A stretch of 53,749 bases of DNA, from assembly GCA_030841035.1 (NCBI GenBank), contig JAVEDI010000006.1:1-53749 (forward strand). Direction: 5' to 3'. This DNA is from Actinomycetota bacterium (GTDB taxonomy: Bacteria > Actinomycetota > Actinomycetes > JACCUZ01). The position numbers were made by a program, and so were the translations under genes. The notes below the pieces were generated by a model. That model made no database searches. It was not told where the DNA came from and saw nothing but the letters and a program-made list of their open reading frames with translations. This document shows positions 28,201 to 37,077 of this stretch, in pieces. How positions within the stretch are numbered: the stretch's first letter is position 1; each line of letters starts with the position of its first letter.

Positions 28201-28225
28201 GGTTGTTCGCCTCCGCAGGGATCGA

Positions 28226-28249
28226 GCGGCACACCGGTCGGTGCGCCGC
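28226..28249 (-). terminator. Hairpin between a glycosyltransferase gene and glsB-like gene
   Basis: GCGGCACACC, a GGTC loop, then GGTGCGCCGC: ten pairs with one mismatch. It lies 27 bases past the glycosyltransferase stop on the minus strand and just ahead of the stress-protein gene. It probably ends the upstream transcript or limits read-through. Confidence 0.5.
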
Positions 28250-28275
28250 TGCGGTTGTGCCCCACGACCGGTCGC

Positions 28276-29358
28276 TTACACCCGGGCGGTTGCGAGGCCG
28301 CTGGTGCGCTGTCTGCCCCCACCGTCCGCGTCCAGGCACCTGCGGAAGATCGCCTCGTACCCCCCGACCATCCGGTCGACGCCGAAGCGGGCCTCGACGT
28401 GCGCGCGGCAGGCCGCTGGTGCGATCTCGGCCAACCGGCTCACCGAGTCGACCAGCTCCTGGAAGGTTCTCGACACGAAGCCGGTGGTGCCGTCGGCCAC
28501 CACCTCGGGGACCGCTCCGCGGGCCAAGGCAAGCACAGGAGTGCCGCAGGCCATGGCCTCGAGCATCACCATGCCGAAGGGTTCCTCCCAGTCGATGGGA
28601 AAGACGAGCGCGGCTGCGGCGCCGAGCAACGCGTACTTCTCCTCACGCGTGACCTCCGCGCGCCACTCGACGCCGTCCCCCAGGAGCGGCCGGACGAAAC
28701 CCTCGAAGTACGCGCACTCGGAGGCCTCGGTGCACTTCGCGGCCAGCACGATGTGCCGGCCGGTGCGGCGAGCGGCCTCGATCGCGACGTGAGGCGCCTT
28801 GTCGGGCGACATGCGACCGAGCCACAGCAGGAAGTCCTCCTTGTGCTCCCGGAACGGGATCTGCGCCGTCTCGAGCGCGTTGTGCACCACTCCTGCCCAG
28901 CGCAGCCGTGGGGCCAGCCGGATCTGCGCGCGGGAGATCGCCACGAGGCTGACGGCGTCCTCGGTGGCGCCCAGGTAGTCGCCCCAGGCGCCGCCGACCG
29001 GCCCATGCACCGTGACGACCACCGGCGTCCTCCTCCGCCCGGCCAAGGCCGGCCCGGCAGTCGAGTGGTCGTGGACCAGCTCGACGTCCAGGGCGCGCAG
29101 GATCCGGTCGGCCCGGGCCGCGTGGGTCAGCTCGACCAGGGGATCACCGAGCTGGTCGCTGCACGGCTGGTCGTACGTCGCCACGAAGTCGCCCTTGGTC
29201 TTCTGCCTACCTGCCCCGATCAGGGTCACGTCGTGTCCGCGCTCGACGAGCCCGTCGACCAACAGGGCGAGCATCGCCTCTATCCCGCCGTACGCCGCCG
29301 GTGGCACCTCGAAGAACGGCGGTGCCACGACGGCGAGACGCAGGGATCGGTGTGACAT
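28276..29358 (-). CDS. GT4-family glycosyltransferase (second)
   Basis: 360 residues from ATG 29358, with AGGAGG nine bases upstream. N-terminal: LAVVAPPFFEVPPAAYGGIE and LVERGHDVTLIGAG; central: VELVHDHSTAGPAL, VVVTVHGPVGG; C-terminal: FLLWLGRMSPDKAPHVAIEA, FPIDWEEPFGMVMLEAMACG and GTPVLALARGAVPEVV, with the EPFGMVMLE motif typical of GT4. Related proteins are often found beside glycogen-debranching-type glucosidases, as here (49 bases from the next gene). The donor and the product are not known. Confidence 0.88.
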   Translation of the reverse strand: MSHRSLRLAVVAPPFFEVPPAAYGGIEAMLALLVDGLVERGHDVTLIGAGRQKTKGDFVATYDQPCSDQLGDPLVELTHAARADRILRALDVELVHDHSTAGPALAGRRRTPVVVTVHGPVGGAWGDYLGATEDAVSLVAISRAQIRLAPRLRWAGVVHNALETAQIPFREHKEDFLLWLGRMSPDKAPHVAIEAARRTGRHIVLAAKCTEASECAYFEGFVRPLLGDGVEWRAEVTREEKYALLGAAAALVFPIDWEEPFGMVMLEAMACGTPVLALARGAVPEVVADGTTGFVSRTFQELVDSVSRLAEIAPAACRAHVEARFGVDRMVGGYEAIFRRCLDADGGGRQRTSGLATARV

Positions 29359-29406
29359 GACAGTGAACCCTCCTGGTCCCCCGAGCAACGTCGGCGACTG
29401 CGTGAG

Positions 29407-31560
29407 CTAGCCGCTCGCGGGCACGCCGGTGACGGCGGTCGATGGCGGCCTCGGTTCGTGCAGGACCTGAAGGCCCGGCGGCAGGCCGGTCAGCCGGGTC
29501 ACCTCGTTCCCGCTCACGTCGAGGGACAGTCGGCTCTCGCCGAGGGGCAGGTGGTCGAAGCCGATGGTGGCCAGCCGTGGCGGCAGCGCGGGAGCCAGCC
29601 ACGCCTTCCCGCGGGGCACCCAGGGGTCGAAGCGCAGGAGGGTCCGCAGCAGCTGCACGGGAGTCGCCGCGGCCCACGCCTGCGGCGAGCAGGACGTCGG
29701 GAAGGGCACCGGGAGGGGGTAGTCCTCGCGGGAGAAGCCACAGAACAGCTCCGGCAGCCGGCCGCCGAAGGCCTCGGCGGCGTCGAAGAGACCGAGTGCG
29801 ATGCGCTGCGCGTGCTCGACGAACCCGTAGCGCATCAGACCGGCCGCCACGAGGGCGTTGTCGTGCGGCCAGACCGAGCCGTTGTGATAGCTCAGCGGGT
29901 TGTAGGCGCCCATCGAGGTGGCGAGCGTCCGCACGCCCCAGCCCGAGAACATCTCGTCGGACAACAGGTGCTCCGCTACCTGGGGCGCCTTGTCCTCGTC
30001 CACGATTCCGGTCCACAGGCAGTGACCCATGTTCGACGCCAGCGCGTCGACGGGTCGCTTCTCGCCGTCCAGGGCGACGGCGTACCACCCGCGGTCGGGC
30101 AGCCAGAAGCGCTCGTTGAAGTCCGCCTTCAGGGCGCTCGCCCGGTCCGACCAGGCCCGCCGTTCCTCCTCGTCGCCGCTCTCCCACGCGAAGTGGGAGC
30201 GAGCCAGGAAGGCCGAGTAGACGTAGGCCTGGACCTCGCTGAGGGCGATCGGGCCGCGGGGCAGCGTGCCGTCGGCGAAGTTGATCCCGTCCCAGGAGTC
30301 CTTCCAGCCCTGGTTGACCAGCCCCCGGTCGGTGCTCCGCTGGTACTCGACGAAGCCGTCGCCGTCACGATCGCCGTAGCTGCGGATCCAGGCCAGCGCA
30401 CGGTCCGCGCTGGGCAGCAGCGTGTCGACCTCCTCCGAGGCGAGCCCCCAGCGGCGCAGCTCACCGAGCAGCAGGACGAACAGCGGCGTCGCGTCGGCGG
30501 TCCCGTAGTAGATCTTGCGGCCGCCGGGCACCCGCGAGGGCTCGCCACCGAGGCGGACCTCGTGCAGGATGCGGCCGGGCTCCTCCTCGGAGAGCGGGTC
30601 GACGTCCCGTCCCTGCAGCCGGGCAAGCGTCGTGAGCGTGCCCAACGCGAGCGACTGGTCGAGGGGCAACGCCATGTACGACGTCAGGAGCGAGTCGCGT
30701 CCGAACAACGCCATGAACCACGGGGCCCCGGCCGCCACGACGACGTTCTCCGGCGCATCGGGGTCCACGATCCGCAGGGCGCCGAGGTCGACCCGGCTGC
30801 GCTCCAGGATCACCCCGAGCGCAGGGTCATCGGTTCGCACGACGGGCGCGGACTCGCGCCACTGTCGCTCCTGCCGGGCGGGCGTCGTCTCCTCCAGGGC
30901 ACGGTCGGTCGGGTAGCGCGGCGGCAGGACGACGCCGTCGATCATCGGCAGCACCTGCAGCGACGTACGCCATTCCCCGCGTGGCGGCACCACCGCCTGG
31001 AACACCAGCCCTGAAGGGGTGACCCCTGCACCGGATCCGGTGACCTGCACCCCCAGGGATGCGCCGCTCGCATAGAACCGTTCGAGGAGCAGCGCGCTGT
31101 TGAGGACCGACCTCGTCGGTCGAGGACGGTCCGGGACGCGACCCTCCTTCACCTCGAAGAGGTCGGCGAAGTCGCTGTCCAGCCGGATGAGCACCTGGAC
31201 GGCGGCGGTCTCGTTGCTGAGGTTCTGCAGCACCAGGTCCTCACGCATCCCCTGGCCGACGAAGCGCTCCGCGCGCATCAGCACGGTGCTCTCACTGCGG
31301 CCCGGGCGCGGCGGGGCACGGCTGATGAACGTCGCCCGCCAAGGCTCGCCGACCGTCACGGTGAGCGACTCGATGCCGGCGCCGTCGATGGCTATCTCCC
31401 ACGCGCTGAGGATCCGGGTGTCGTTGAAGAAGACACCGTGGGTCGAGCCGCGGATGTCGCCCGAGGGCGCACAGATGCAGAACGAGGACCCCTCGACGAG
31501 GGTGACGGCGCCGACGCCGACCGACGCCGGCTCGCCGGAGTACGACCACCCTCCCGTCAT
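29407..31560 (-). CDS. Glycogen-debranching-type amylo-alpha-1,6-glucosidase
   Basis: 717 residues from ATG 31560. Residues 10-210 form the N-terminal domain of this family (VEGSSFCICAPSGDIRG, THGVFFNDTRILSAWEI, LVLQNLSNETAAVQVLIRL). The (alpha/alpha)6 barrel follows with PWFMALFGRDSLLTSYMALP, KIYYGTADATPLFVLLLGEL, GLVNQGWKDSWDGINFADG, VQAYVYSAFLARSHFAWE and YHNGSVWPHDNALVAAGLMR, which contain the expected acidic catalytic residues. It should hydrolyse branch points or related alpha-glucosides in the cytoplasm; no signal peptide is seen. It is in line with the glycosyltransferase gene and divergent from cydAB. Confidence 0.87.
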   Translation of the reverse strand: MTGGWSYSGEPASVGVGAVTLVEGSSFCICAPSGDIRGSTHGVFFNDTRILSAWEIAIDGAGIESLTVTVGEPWRATFISRAPPRPGRSESTVLMRAERFVGQGMREDLVLQNLSNETAAVQVLIRLDSDFADLFEVKEGRVPDRPRPTRSVLNSALLLERFYASGASLGVQVTGSGAGVTPSGLVFQAVVPPRGEWRTSLQVLPMIDGVVLPPRYPTDRALEETTPARQERQWRESAPVVRTDDPALGVILERSRVDLGALRIVDPDAPENVVVAAGAPWFMALFGRDSLLTSYMALPLDQSLALGTLTTLARLQGRDVDPLSEEEPGRILHEVRLGGEPSRVPGGRKIYYGTADATPLFVLLLGELRRWGLASEEVDTLLPSADRALAWIRSYGDRDGDGFVEYQRSTDRGLVNQGWKDSWDGINFADGTLPRGPIALSEVQAYVYSAFLARSHFAWESGDEEERRAWSDRASALKADFNERFWLPDRGWYAVALDGEKRPVDALASNMGHCLWTGIVDEDKAPQVAEHLLSDEMFSGWGVRTLATSMGAYNPLSYHNGSVWPHDNALVAAGLMRYGFVEHAQRIALGLFDAAEAFGGRLPELFCGFSREDYPLPVPFPTSCSPQAWAAATPVQLLRTLLRFDPWVPRGKAWLAPALPPRLATIGFDHLPLGESRLSLDVSGNEVTRLTGLPPGLQVLHEPRPPSTAVTGVPASG

Positions 31561-31598
31561 GTCTGCGGACCGTAGCCGCGCTCGACGGTGCGGGCATC

Positions 31599-31647
31599 AC
31601 CCTCTGGAGGGTCACGACCGGTGCGTCGATCACCCACCCTGGTGATC
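31599..31647. promoter_or_regulatory. Two short palindromes between the debranching-enzyme gene and cydA
   Basis: ACCCTC-TG-GAGGGT at 31599-31612 and GATCACC-CACCCT-GGTGATC at 31628-31647, both perfect, within the 121-base divergent intergenic region. The second is 35 bases from the cydA start. They look like operator sites for a redox or sugar regulator; the protein is not identifiable. Confidence 0.4.
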
Positions 31648-31681
31648 TCACTCGCGGCGAACGCACTCCGGGCGCGGGTGG

Positions 31682-33115
31682 GTGACACTGGTCCCCATGA
31701 GGGTTGCCGCCCTGGGGGTCGCGGCCTCGCTGGCTGTCAGCCACGATCCGTCCCAGCTGTTGCCTGCGCGCGAGCAGATGGCGTTCACCCTCGGGTTCCA
31801 CATCGTCCTCGTGCCCTTCGGGGTCGCCTTCACGTTCCTCATGCTGGTCGCCAACTACCGTGGTCTTCGCCACAACGACCCGCAGGCGCTGATCCTGGCC
31901 GAGCACTGGTCGAAGGTGGCCGCTGTGCTCTTCGCCGTCGGTGCGGTGTCGGGCACCGTCCTGACCTTCGAGCTGGGGCTGCTGTGGCCGGGTCTGATGG
32001 GGCGCTTCGGCGCGGCATACGGCATCCCCTTCGCCGTGGAAGGTGTCTTCTTCTTCCTCGAGGCCATCTTTGTCGCCATCTACGTCTACGGCTGGCGGCG
32101 GCTGGCACCGTGGCCGCACTTCTGGTCCGGGGTCCCCGTCACGCTCGCCGGGCTCGGCGGCACCGCCTCGGTGGTGGCCGCGAACGGCTGGATGAACCAA
32201 CCCGGCGGCATCACCCTTCGGGGCGGTCAGGTCGTGGACGTCGATGCGTGGGCGGTCTTCTTCAACGGGGCGTTCTGGTACGAGGCGCTGCACATGTTCC
32301 TGGCCGCCTACATCGTGGCCGGGTTCGTGGTCGCCGGGGTCTATGCCGCGGCGATGCTCAAGGGCAGGCGGGACCGCTACCACCGGCTGGGGTTCCTCAT
32401 CGGCTTCGGCACGGCCGCCGTGCTGATGCCGGTGCAGATCTTCGTGGGTGACGTGGCCGCCCGTGAGGTCTTCCACCGGGAGCCGGCGAAGTTCGCGGCT
32501 GTCGAGATGCTGCCGCACACCAGCACGCACGTCCCCGAGACGCTCGGCGGGGTGCTCATCGACGGAAGGGTCCGGTACGGCATCGACGTGCCCGACGCAG
32601 CCTCGATACTTGCGGGGTACCGCCCTTCGACGCGAATCAAGGGCCTCGATGCCGCGCCCGTCCGTCCGGCGGATCGACTGGTCACCATCGTCCATCTCTG
32701 CTTCGACGCCATGGTCGGGACCGGGTTCCTCCTGCTCGGTCTGTCGGCCTGGTTCGGGCTCGCGTGGTGGCGCCGGCGCGACCTGCCCCGCAGCCGTTGG
32801 TTCCTGCGGGCCTCGACGATCTCGGGCGTCGTGGCGGTCCTGTCGCTGGAGAGCGGCTGGGTGGTGACGGAGGTGGGCCGCCAGCCGTGGACGGTCGTCG
32901 GTCTGCTGCTCACCAAGGACGCCGTGACGACCACGGGCAACGTGTGGGCGTTCTTCTCCGGAGCGCTGCTCATCTACCTCGGCGTCGGCGTCGGTGCCGT
33001 CCTCGTGCTGCGGTCGATGCGTCGCCGGTGGGAGTCCGCGGCGCACGCCGTCGACGTGCCGTACGGCCCCGACGAGGCCAGGGTGCGCCAGGCGGCGGAG
33101 GGCAGCCGCGAATGA
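31682..33115 (+). CDS. cydA: Cytochrome bd ubiquinol oxidase subunit I
   Basis: 477 residues from GTG 31682; an ATG at 31697 is also possible. Haem ligands are seen as His 40 (GFHIVLVPFG), His 204 (YEALHMFLAAY) and Met 344 (DAMVGTGFLL), with Glu 120 and Glu 127 (AVEGVFFFLEAIF), the quinol-loop Lys 270 and Glu 275 (REPAKFAAVE) and the GRQPW motif (399-403). The loop after the Lys/Glu pair is short, so it is of the short-Q-loop type. It reduces O2 with quinol at the membrane with high affinity. cydB overlaps by four bases; cydDC is not in the window. Confidence 0.94.
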   Translation: MTLVPMRVAALGVAASLAVSHDPSQLLPAREQMAFTLGFHIVLVPFGVAFTFLMLVANYRGLRHNDPQALILAEHWSKVAAVLFAVGAVSGTVLTFELGLLWPGLMGRFGAAYGIPFAVEGVFFFLEAIFVAIYVYGWRRLAPWPHFWSGVPVTLAGLGGTASVVAANGWMNQPGGITLRGGQVVDVDAWAVFFNGAFWYEALHMFLAAYIVAGFVVAGVYAAAMLKGRRDRYHRLGFLIGFGTAAVLMPVQIFVGDVAAREVFHREPAKFAAVEMLPHTSTHVPETLGGVLIDGRVRYGIDVPDAASILAGYRPSTRIKGLDAAPVRPADRLVTIVHLCFDAMVGTGFLLLGLSAWFGLAWWRRRDLPRSRWFLRASTISGVVAVLSLESGWVVTEVGRQPWTVVGLLLTKDAVTTTGNVWAFFSGALLIYLGVGVGAVLVLRSMRRRWESAAHAVDVPYGPDEARVRQAAEGSRE

Positions 33116-34125
33116 GCAACCTGGTGGCGGGCGGCTTGCTGCTGGGTGTCCTCGCCTACGCGGTGTTCGGCGGCGCCGACTTCGGGGCGGGGTTCTGGGA
33201 CCTCACCGCCGGGGGGGCCGAGCGCGGCCGCGCGAAGCGTGCGCTCATCGACCACTCCCTCGGACCGGTGTGGGAGGCCAACCACACCTGGCTCATCTAC
33301 TGCCTGGTGGTGCTGTGGACCGCGTTCCCCCGACCGTTCGCCGCCATCATGACGACGCTGTACGTCCCCCTGGGCCTCGCGGCCCTGGGCATCGTCCTGC
33401 GCGGCAGCGGGTTCGCCTTCCGCAAGGTCGTGGTCAGCACCGAGACGCAGCGGGTCAACGGCGCTGCCTTCGCGGCGTCCTCGGTCATCACGCCCTTCTT
33501 CCTCGGGGCGGTGGCCGGCGGCATCGCCTCCGGTCGGGTACCGCCGGAGGGGTACGGCGACCCGGTGACGAGCTGGGCGAACCCCAGCTCCGCGCTCACC
33601 GGTGCTCTCGCCGTCACGCTGTGCGCCTACCTCGCCGGCGTCTTCCTCACGGCGGACGCTCGCGCCGAGGGCGACCCCGCCCTGGAGACGGATTTCCGTC
33701 GACGCGCGCTGGCTGCCGCCTGGGTGGCCGGGGCCCTCACGATCGGGGGTCTCTGGGTGGCGCACACGGATGCGCCGCGACTGTTCGATCGGCTGCTGAC
33801 GGGTCCGGGCCTGCCCGCGGTCGTCCTGTCCGTGCTCGCCGGTACGTCGGCTCTCCTTCTGCTGCGCCGCAACGCGCCCCGCAGCGCCCGGCTGCTCTCG
33901 GCAGCTGCCGTCGCCTGCGTGGTCGGCGCCTGGGGGGTCGCGCAGTACCCCTACCTGCTCGGCACCCACAGCACGGTGGCCGCCAGCGCCGCACCCCGGC
34001 CGTCGCTGGTCGTCCTCACGATCATCTTCGCGCTCGCGGCGGTCCTGGTCGTGCCCTCCTTCGGGCTGCTCTACGTGCTCCAGCAGCGGGGCCGGCTCAG
34101 CGAGAGCTCACCCGCGAGCGGCTGA
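33112..34125 (+). CDS. cydB: Cytochrome bd ubiquinol oxidase subunit II
   Basis: 337 residues from ATG 33112, coupled to cydA. The N-terminus has the family pattern YAVFGGADFGAGFWDL and GPVWEANHTWLIYCLVVLWT, followed by FPRPFAAIMTTLYVPLGLAA and RGSGFAFRK. Eight or more hydrophobic segments cover the protein. CydB packs against CydA to form the quinol oxidase. A strong hairpin 16 bases after the stop ends the transcript. Confidence 0.94.
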   Translation: MSNLVAGGLLLGVLAYAVFGGADFGAGFWDLTAGGAERGRAKRALIDHSLGPVWEANHTWLIYCLVVLWTAFPRPFAAIMTTLYVPLGLAALGIVLRGSGFAFRKVVVSTETQRVNGAAFAASSVITPFFLGAVAGGIASGRVPPEGYGDPVTSWANPSSALTGALAVTLCAYLAGVFLTADARAEGDPALETDFRRRALAAAWVAGALTIGGLWVAHTDAPRLFDRLLTGPGLPAVVLSVLAGTSALLLLRRNAPRSARLLSAAAVACVVGAWGVAQYPYLLGTHSTVAASAAPRPSLVVLTIIFALAAVLVVPSFGLLYVLQQRGRLSESSPASG

Positions 34126-34140
34126 ATCCTGTGGTCACCC

Positions 34141-34187
34141 GACACGCCGGTGACCCCGCCTGAGGTAGGCGGGGTCACCGGCGTGTC
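34141..34187. terminator. Perfect 20-bp hairpin after cydB
   Basis: The left arm 34141-34160 (GACACGCC... to ...CCCCGCC) is the exact reverse complement of the right arm 34168-34187; the loop is TGAGGTA. It lies between the convergent ends of cydB and the PKD protein gene and should stop transcription from both sides. Confidence 0.85.
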
Positions 34188-34210
34188 CTGCGCGGTGCGG
34201 ACGTTCGCGC

Positions 34211-36388
34211 TCAGCCCACGCGCACCGCGGCCCCCGTTGCGGTGCCACCCAGCGCAGACTCGACGCTGACCGTCTGACCATTGGCTGCGGCGAAACCCGG
34301 GGTGGACCTGATGGAGAAGGCTCCGGTGACATCCACGATCGCGCTGCCGACCACGGGGCCGGCCAAGCCACCGACGTGCGCCGTCACTCGCTGCCCGGCC
34401 AGGATGGAGCTGGTGCCGTCGACGCGCCACTCCTTCTTGCTCGCCGTGTAGCGAGCGGCGCTGACCGCCACCACGTCGGCCTTCGGAGTGATCTTCACCT
34501 TCTGGGTCTGCGACTTCTTGCCGGTGGCGTCGGTCACCGTGAGCTGGAACATGAGCGCCCCGTTGGCGGCGGGGTACTTGTACAGCGGGAAGCTGAAGGT
34601 GGGCTTGGCCGTGTTGGCTCCGGCAAGGGTCGCCACCGGGTCGTTGGCGCCGATCAGCTGCGCCCACTGGTAGGTCGCGGCACCGGCGGAGGCCGAACCG
34701 TCCAAGGTCACCGTCGTACCGCGTTGGACGCCCGTCTGGTTAGGTCCTGCGTTGGCGCTCAGCGGCGCGGCGGCGGTGACGGTCACCGTCACGCTGGCGG
34801 TCGACGGGCCGCCCACTCCGGTCACGGTCAGCGCGAACGTGTAGTCGCCCGGCGTGGCCGGCGCCGTGAACGTCGGCTTCGCGCTGGTGGGACCGGTCAG
34901 GTTGATCCCTGGCGGGCTCGTCCAGGAGTACGTCTGGACGTCGCCGCTGGACGCCGAACCGTCCAGGGTGACCAGCTGGTTCGGGACGACCGTCTGGTTC
35001 GGTCCGGCTGCCGCCATGACCGGGAGGGGGGCCCGGGCAGCACCGGTGATCGTGACCGGGATGCTCGAAGACCCTCCGCCGTCCGACTTCACCGTGACCG
35101 AGACGGGCGGGGCAGCCAGCGCCGCCACGGCGAGCGAACCGCCGCTGAGATCGCCGTATCCCACGGCGGTCAGCGTCCGTGGACCGACCGTGTCGCTGGA
35201 GACGGCGTTGACGGTGAGCTGCGAGGTGGAGGTGTCGTAGGTGGCCGTGCCGGCGACCTGGTCCACGACGTTGATCACCTTGTTGCTCACAGGCACGTCA
35301 CCCACGTTGGACACCTGCACGCTCGCCGGAGGCTGCGCGCCTGTGTAGGCGACGCGGGCGAAGTAGTGCCCCGCGCTGCCGGTGAGCCCGGTGGCGGAGA
35401 ACTCGCGTGCCGCGGCTGAGGGGTTGGCGTCGGTCACCTGGATGGACTGCGGGGAGGCCTCGGAGGTGGCGAACACGTCCACCAGCCCGGAGCCCGCACT
35501 GGTACGGGAGTAGGTGGCCTGCTCCGCGGTCACGCCGCTGGTGGTGGCCAGCTTGCCCTGCAGGGTGAACAGGTCGTTCTCCACGCAGTCGGCGGTCGGG
35601 CCGGCGACCGTGGGGCAGGCGTCGACCGTCGGGTTGGGGTTGATGCCGGGGCCCTCGATGCGGAAGATGTTGCTGCCGAACGGGCTCCCGGTGATCTTGT
35701 GCGGGGTCGCGCCGTCCCCGATGTAGGTGTCGGCGGCGGGCGCGCCAGCGACGCTGACCGGCTTGAGCGCGGGGTCGGTGGGATAGGTGTCCCAGGTGAG
35801 GAACGGCCCGACCGAGCCGCCGAGTGCGCCGGTGAAGTCACCGGCTCCGCCGATGCCGATGTCCTCGGTGTCGAAGAGCAGACCCGGGGTCTTGGCAGCG
35901 GTCTGCAGTGTCTTGACGCCGGCCGGCGAGGTGATCTTGTAGTCGACGCCGTCCGTCGCATTGGTGATCTTGAAGCGGACCCGGGAGAAGGTGATCTGGT
36001 CCCCCGCCGTCACCGGGCCGTTGCGGAACGCCTGCTCCAGGGCGATGTCCGCGGTGGCCTTGCCTGCGCGGGCCGTACTGATGCTGGAGTTGGCCAGCAT
36101 GTAGAACCCCTCGTCCGGATAGTTACCCGGGAACGACACGTTCGCTGTCTCGTCCGGCAGGGGTCCGCGCGCCGGGCACAGGGGGTCCGCGGCGGTGACG
36201 CAGTTCATCAGCCGCAGGCCGTTCGCGTCCTTGTACCAGACGGGGAACCCGTCGGTGGCACTCACCGGGCCGACCGCGACCAGACCGGGTCCGGTGGTCC
36301 CGGGGGTCACGGCACCGGCCGCGACACCCCCGAGCAGTGGTAGTACGAGCAGCGCGCTGAGCGCGCCCACCCTCCTGTGTCCCCGCAT
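34211..36388 (-). CDS. Secreted PKD-domain protein with an unrecognised N-terminal region
   Basis: 725 residues. A signal peptide is clear (MRGHRRVGALSALLVLPLLG, ending near residue 26). Residues 27-330 form a region I do not recognise, with FPVWYKDANGLRLMNC, YPDEGFYMLANSS and paired Cys. An Ig-like stretch follows (about 330-450). Then come two PKD-like repeats beginning GPNQTVVPNQLVTLDGSAS near 455 and GPNQTGVQRGTTVTLDGSAS near 550, and a C-terminal all-beta tail to 725. There is no LPXTG or membrane anchor, so it is probably released or wall-associated. No catalytic motif is seen. It is flanked by the cydB hairpin and an RsbW-like gene. Confidence 0.75.
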   Translation of the reverse strand: MRGHRRVGALSALLVLPLLGGVAAGAVTPGTTGPGLVAVGPVSATDGFPVWYKDANGLRLMNCVTAADPLCPARGPLPDETANVSFPGNYPDEGFYMLANSSISTARAGKATADIALEQAFRNGPVTAGDQITFSRVRFKITNATDGVDYKITSPAGVKTLQTAAKTPGLLFDTEDIGIGGAGDFTGALGGSVGPFLTWDTYPTDPALKPVSVAGAPAADTYIGDGATPHKITGSPFGSNIFRIEGPGINPNPTVDACPTVAGPTADCVENDLFTLQGKLATTSGVTAEQATYSRTSAGSGLVDVFATSEASPQSIQVTDANPSAAAREFSATGLTGSAGHYFARVAYTGAQPPASVQVSNVGDVPVSNKVINVVDQVAGTATYDTSTSQLTVNAVSSDTVGPRTLTAVGYGDLSGGSLAVAALAAPPVSVTVKSDGGGSSSIPVTITGAARAPLPVMAAAGPNQTVVPNQLVTLDGSASSGDVQTYSWTSPPGINLTGPTSAKPTFTAPATPGDYTFALTVTGVGGPSTASVTVTVTAAAPLSANAGPNQTGVQRGTTVTLDGSASAGAATYQWAQLIGANDPVATLAGANTAKPTFSFPLYKYPAANGALMFQLTVTDATGKKSQTQKVKITPKADVVAVSAARYTASKKEWRVDGTSSILAGQRVTAHVGGLAGPVVGSAIVDVTGAFSIRSTPGFAAANGQTVSVESALGGTATGAAVRVG

Positions 36389-36581
36389 GTGCCATGTCCC
36401 CTCGTCAGCAGCCGGATCACCAGCCGCACGGACGCCCCGACGTGGGGACGTACCACCAAGGTTGACCCGGCACCTCTGAGAAACCTCCCAGAATCCGCCC
36501 GGTACGAGGGGATCAGTCCCGCGCCCGGGACAGGAGGCAGACGGCGCGTGCGCTAGCGGTCCTTCCGCAGCTCGACGCGGA

Positions 36582-36983
36582 TCACGCGGGGACGCCCATC
36601 AGCTCGGCCCACACCGTCTTGCCGTCCGCGTGGCGCTCCGTCCCGACGTGCGCCGAGAGGGCGTCCACCAGCACGAGGCCACGGCCGCCTTCATCGAGCA
36701 GCTCCGCCTTCCTCGGCCGCGGCGGTCGCGTGGAACCGTCGCAGACCTCCACGCGGATGCCGTCGGGCACCGGGCACAGCCTCAGGCGCACCTCGGTCCG
36801 CGCGTGCCGGACAGCATTGGCGACGAGCTCGGTCGTGACCAGGGCGGCGTCGTCGCACAAGCGGCCCAGTCCCCACCTGCGGCACTGCGTCTGGACCGCC
36901 GCACGCGCGGCGGAGGCGGAGGCCGGCTCAGCAGGCAGCAGCGTCTCGAACATGCGGCGGCCGTGATCCTGGGCGAAGCTCAT
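36582..36983 (-). CDS. RsbW-like ATP-binding protein (HATPase, anti-sigma/kinase type)
   Basis: 133 residues from ATG 36983. The GHKL ATP-binding site is visible as the N box VTTELVANAVRHA (Asn 56), the G1 box VEVCDGS (Asp 82) and the G2 box LLDEGGRGLVLVDAL. The protein is a lone ATPase domain like RsbW/SpoIIAB and the many single-domain anti-sigma regulators of actinomycetes; it may bind a sigma factor or an anti-anti-sigma protein. Neither partner is encoded nearby. It is 94 bases downstream of the GGDEF gene. Confidence 0.85.
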   Translation of the reverse strand: MSFAQDHGRRMFETLLPAEPASASAARAAVQTQCRRWGLGRLCDDAALVTTELVANAVRHARTEVRLRLCPVPDGIRVEVCDGSTRPPRPRKAELLDEGGRGLVLVDALSAHVGTERHADGKTVWAELMGVPA

Positions 36984-37077
36984 CGCGATGCCCTCCGTCC
37001 CTCGAGTGCCGCCGGGAAGCCCCTACCCATGGACCGTCCGAGGGAACCGCGCAATCCCGGCATACCGTGAACCGCGC

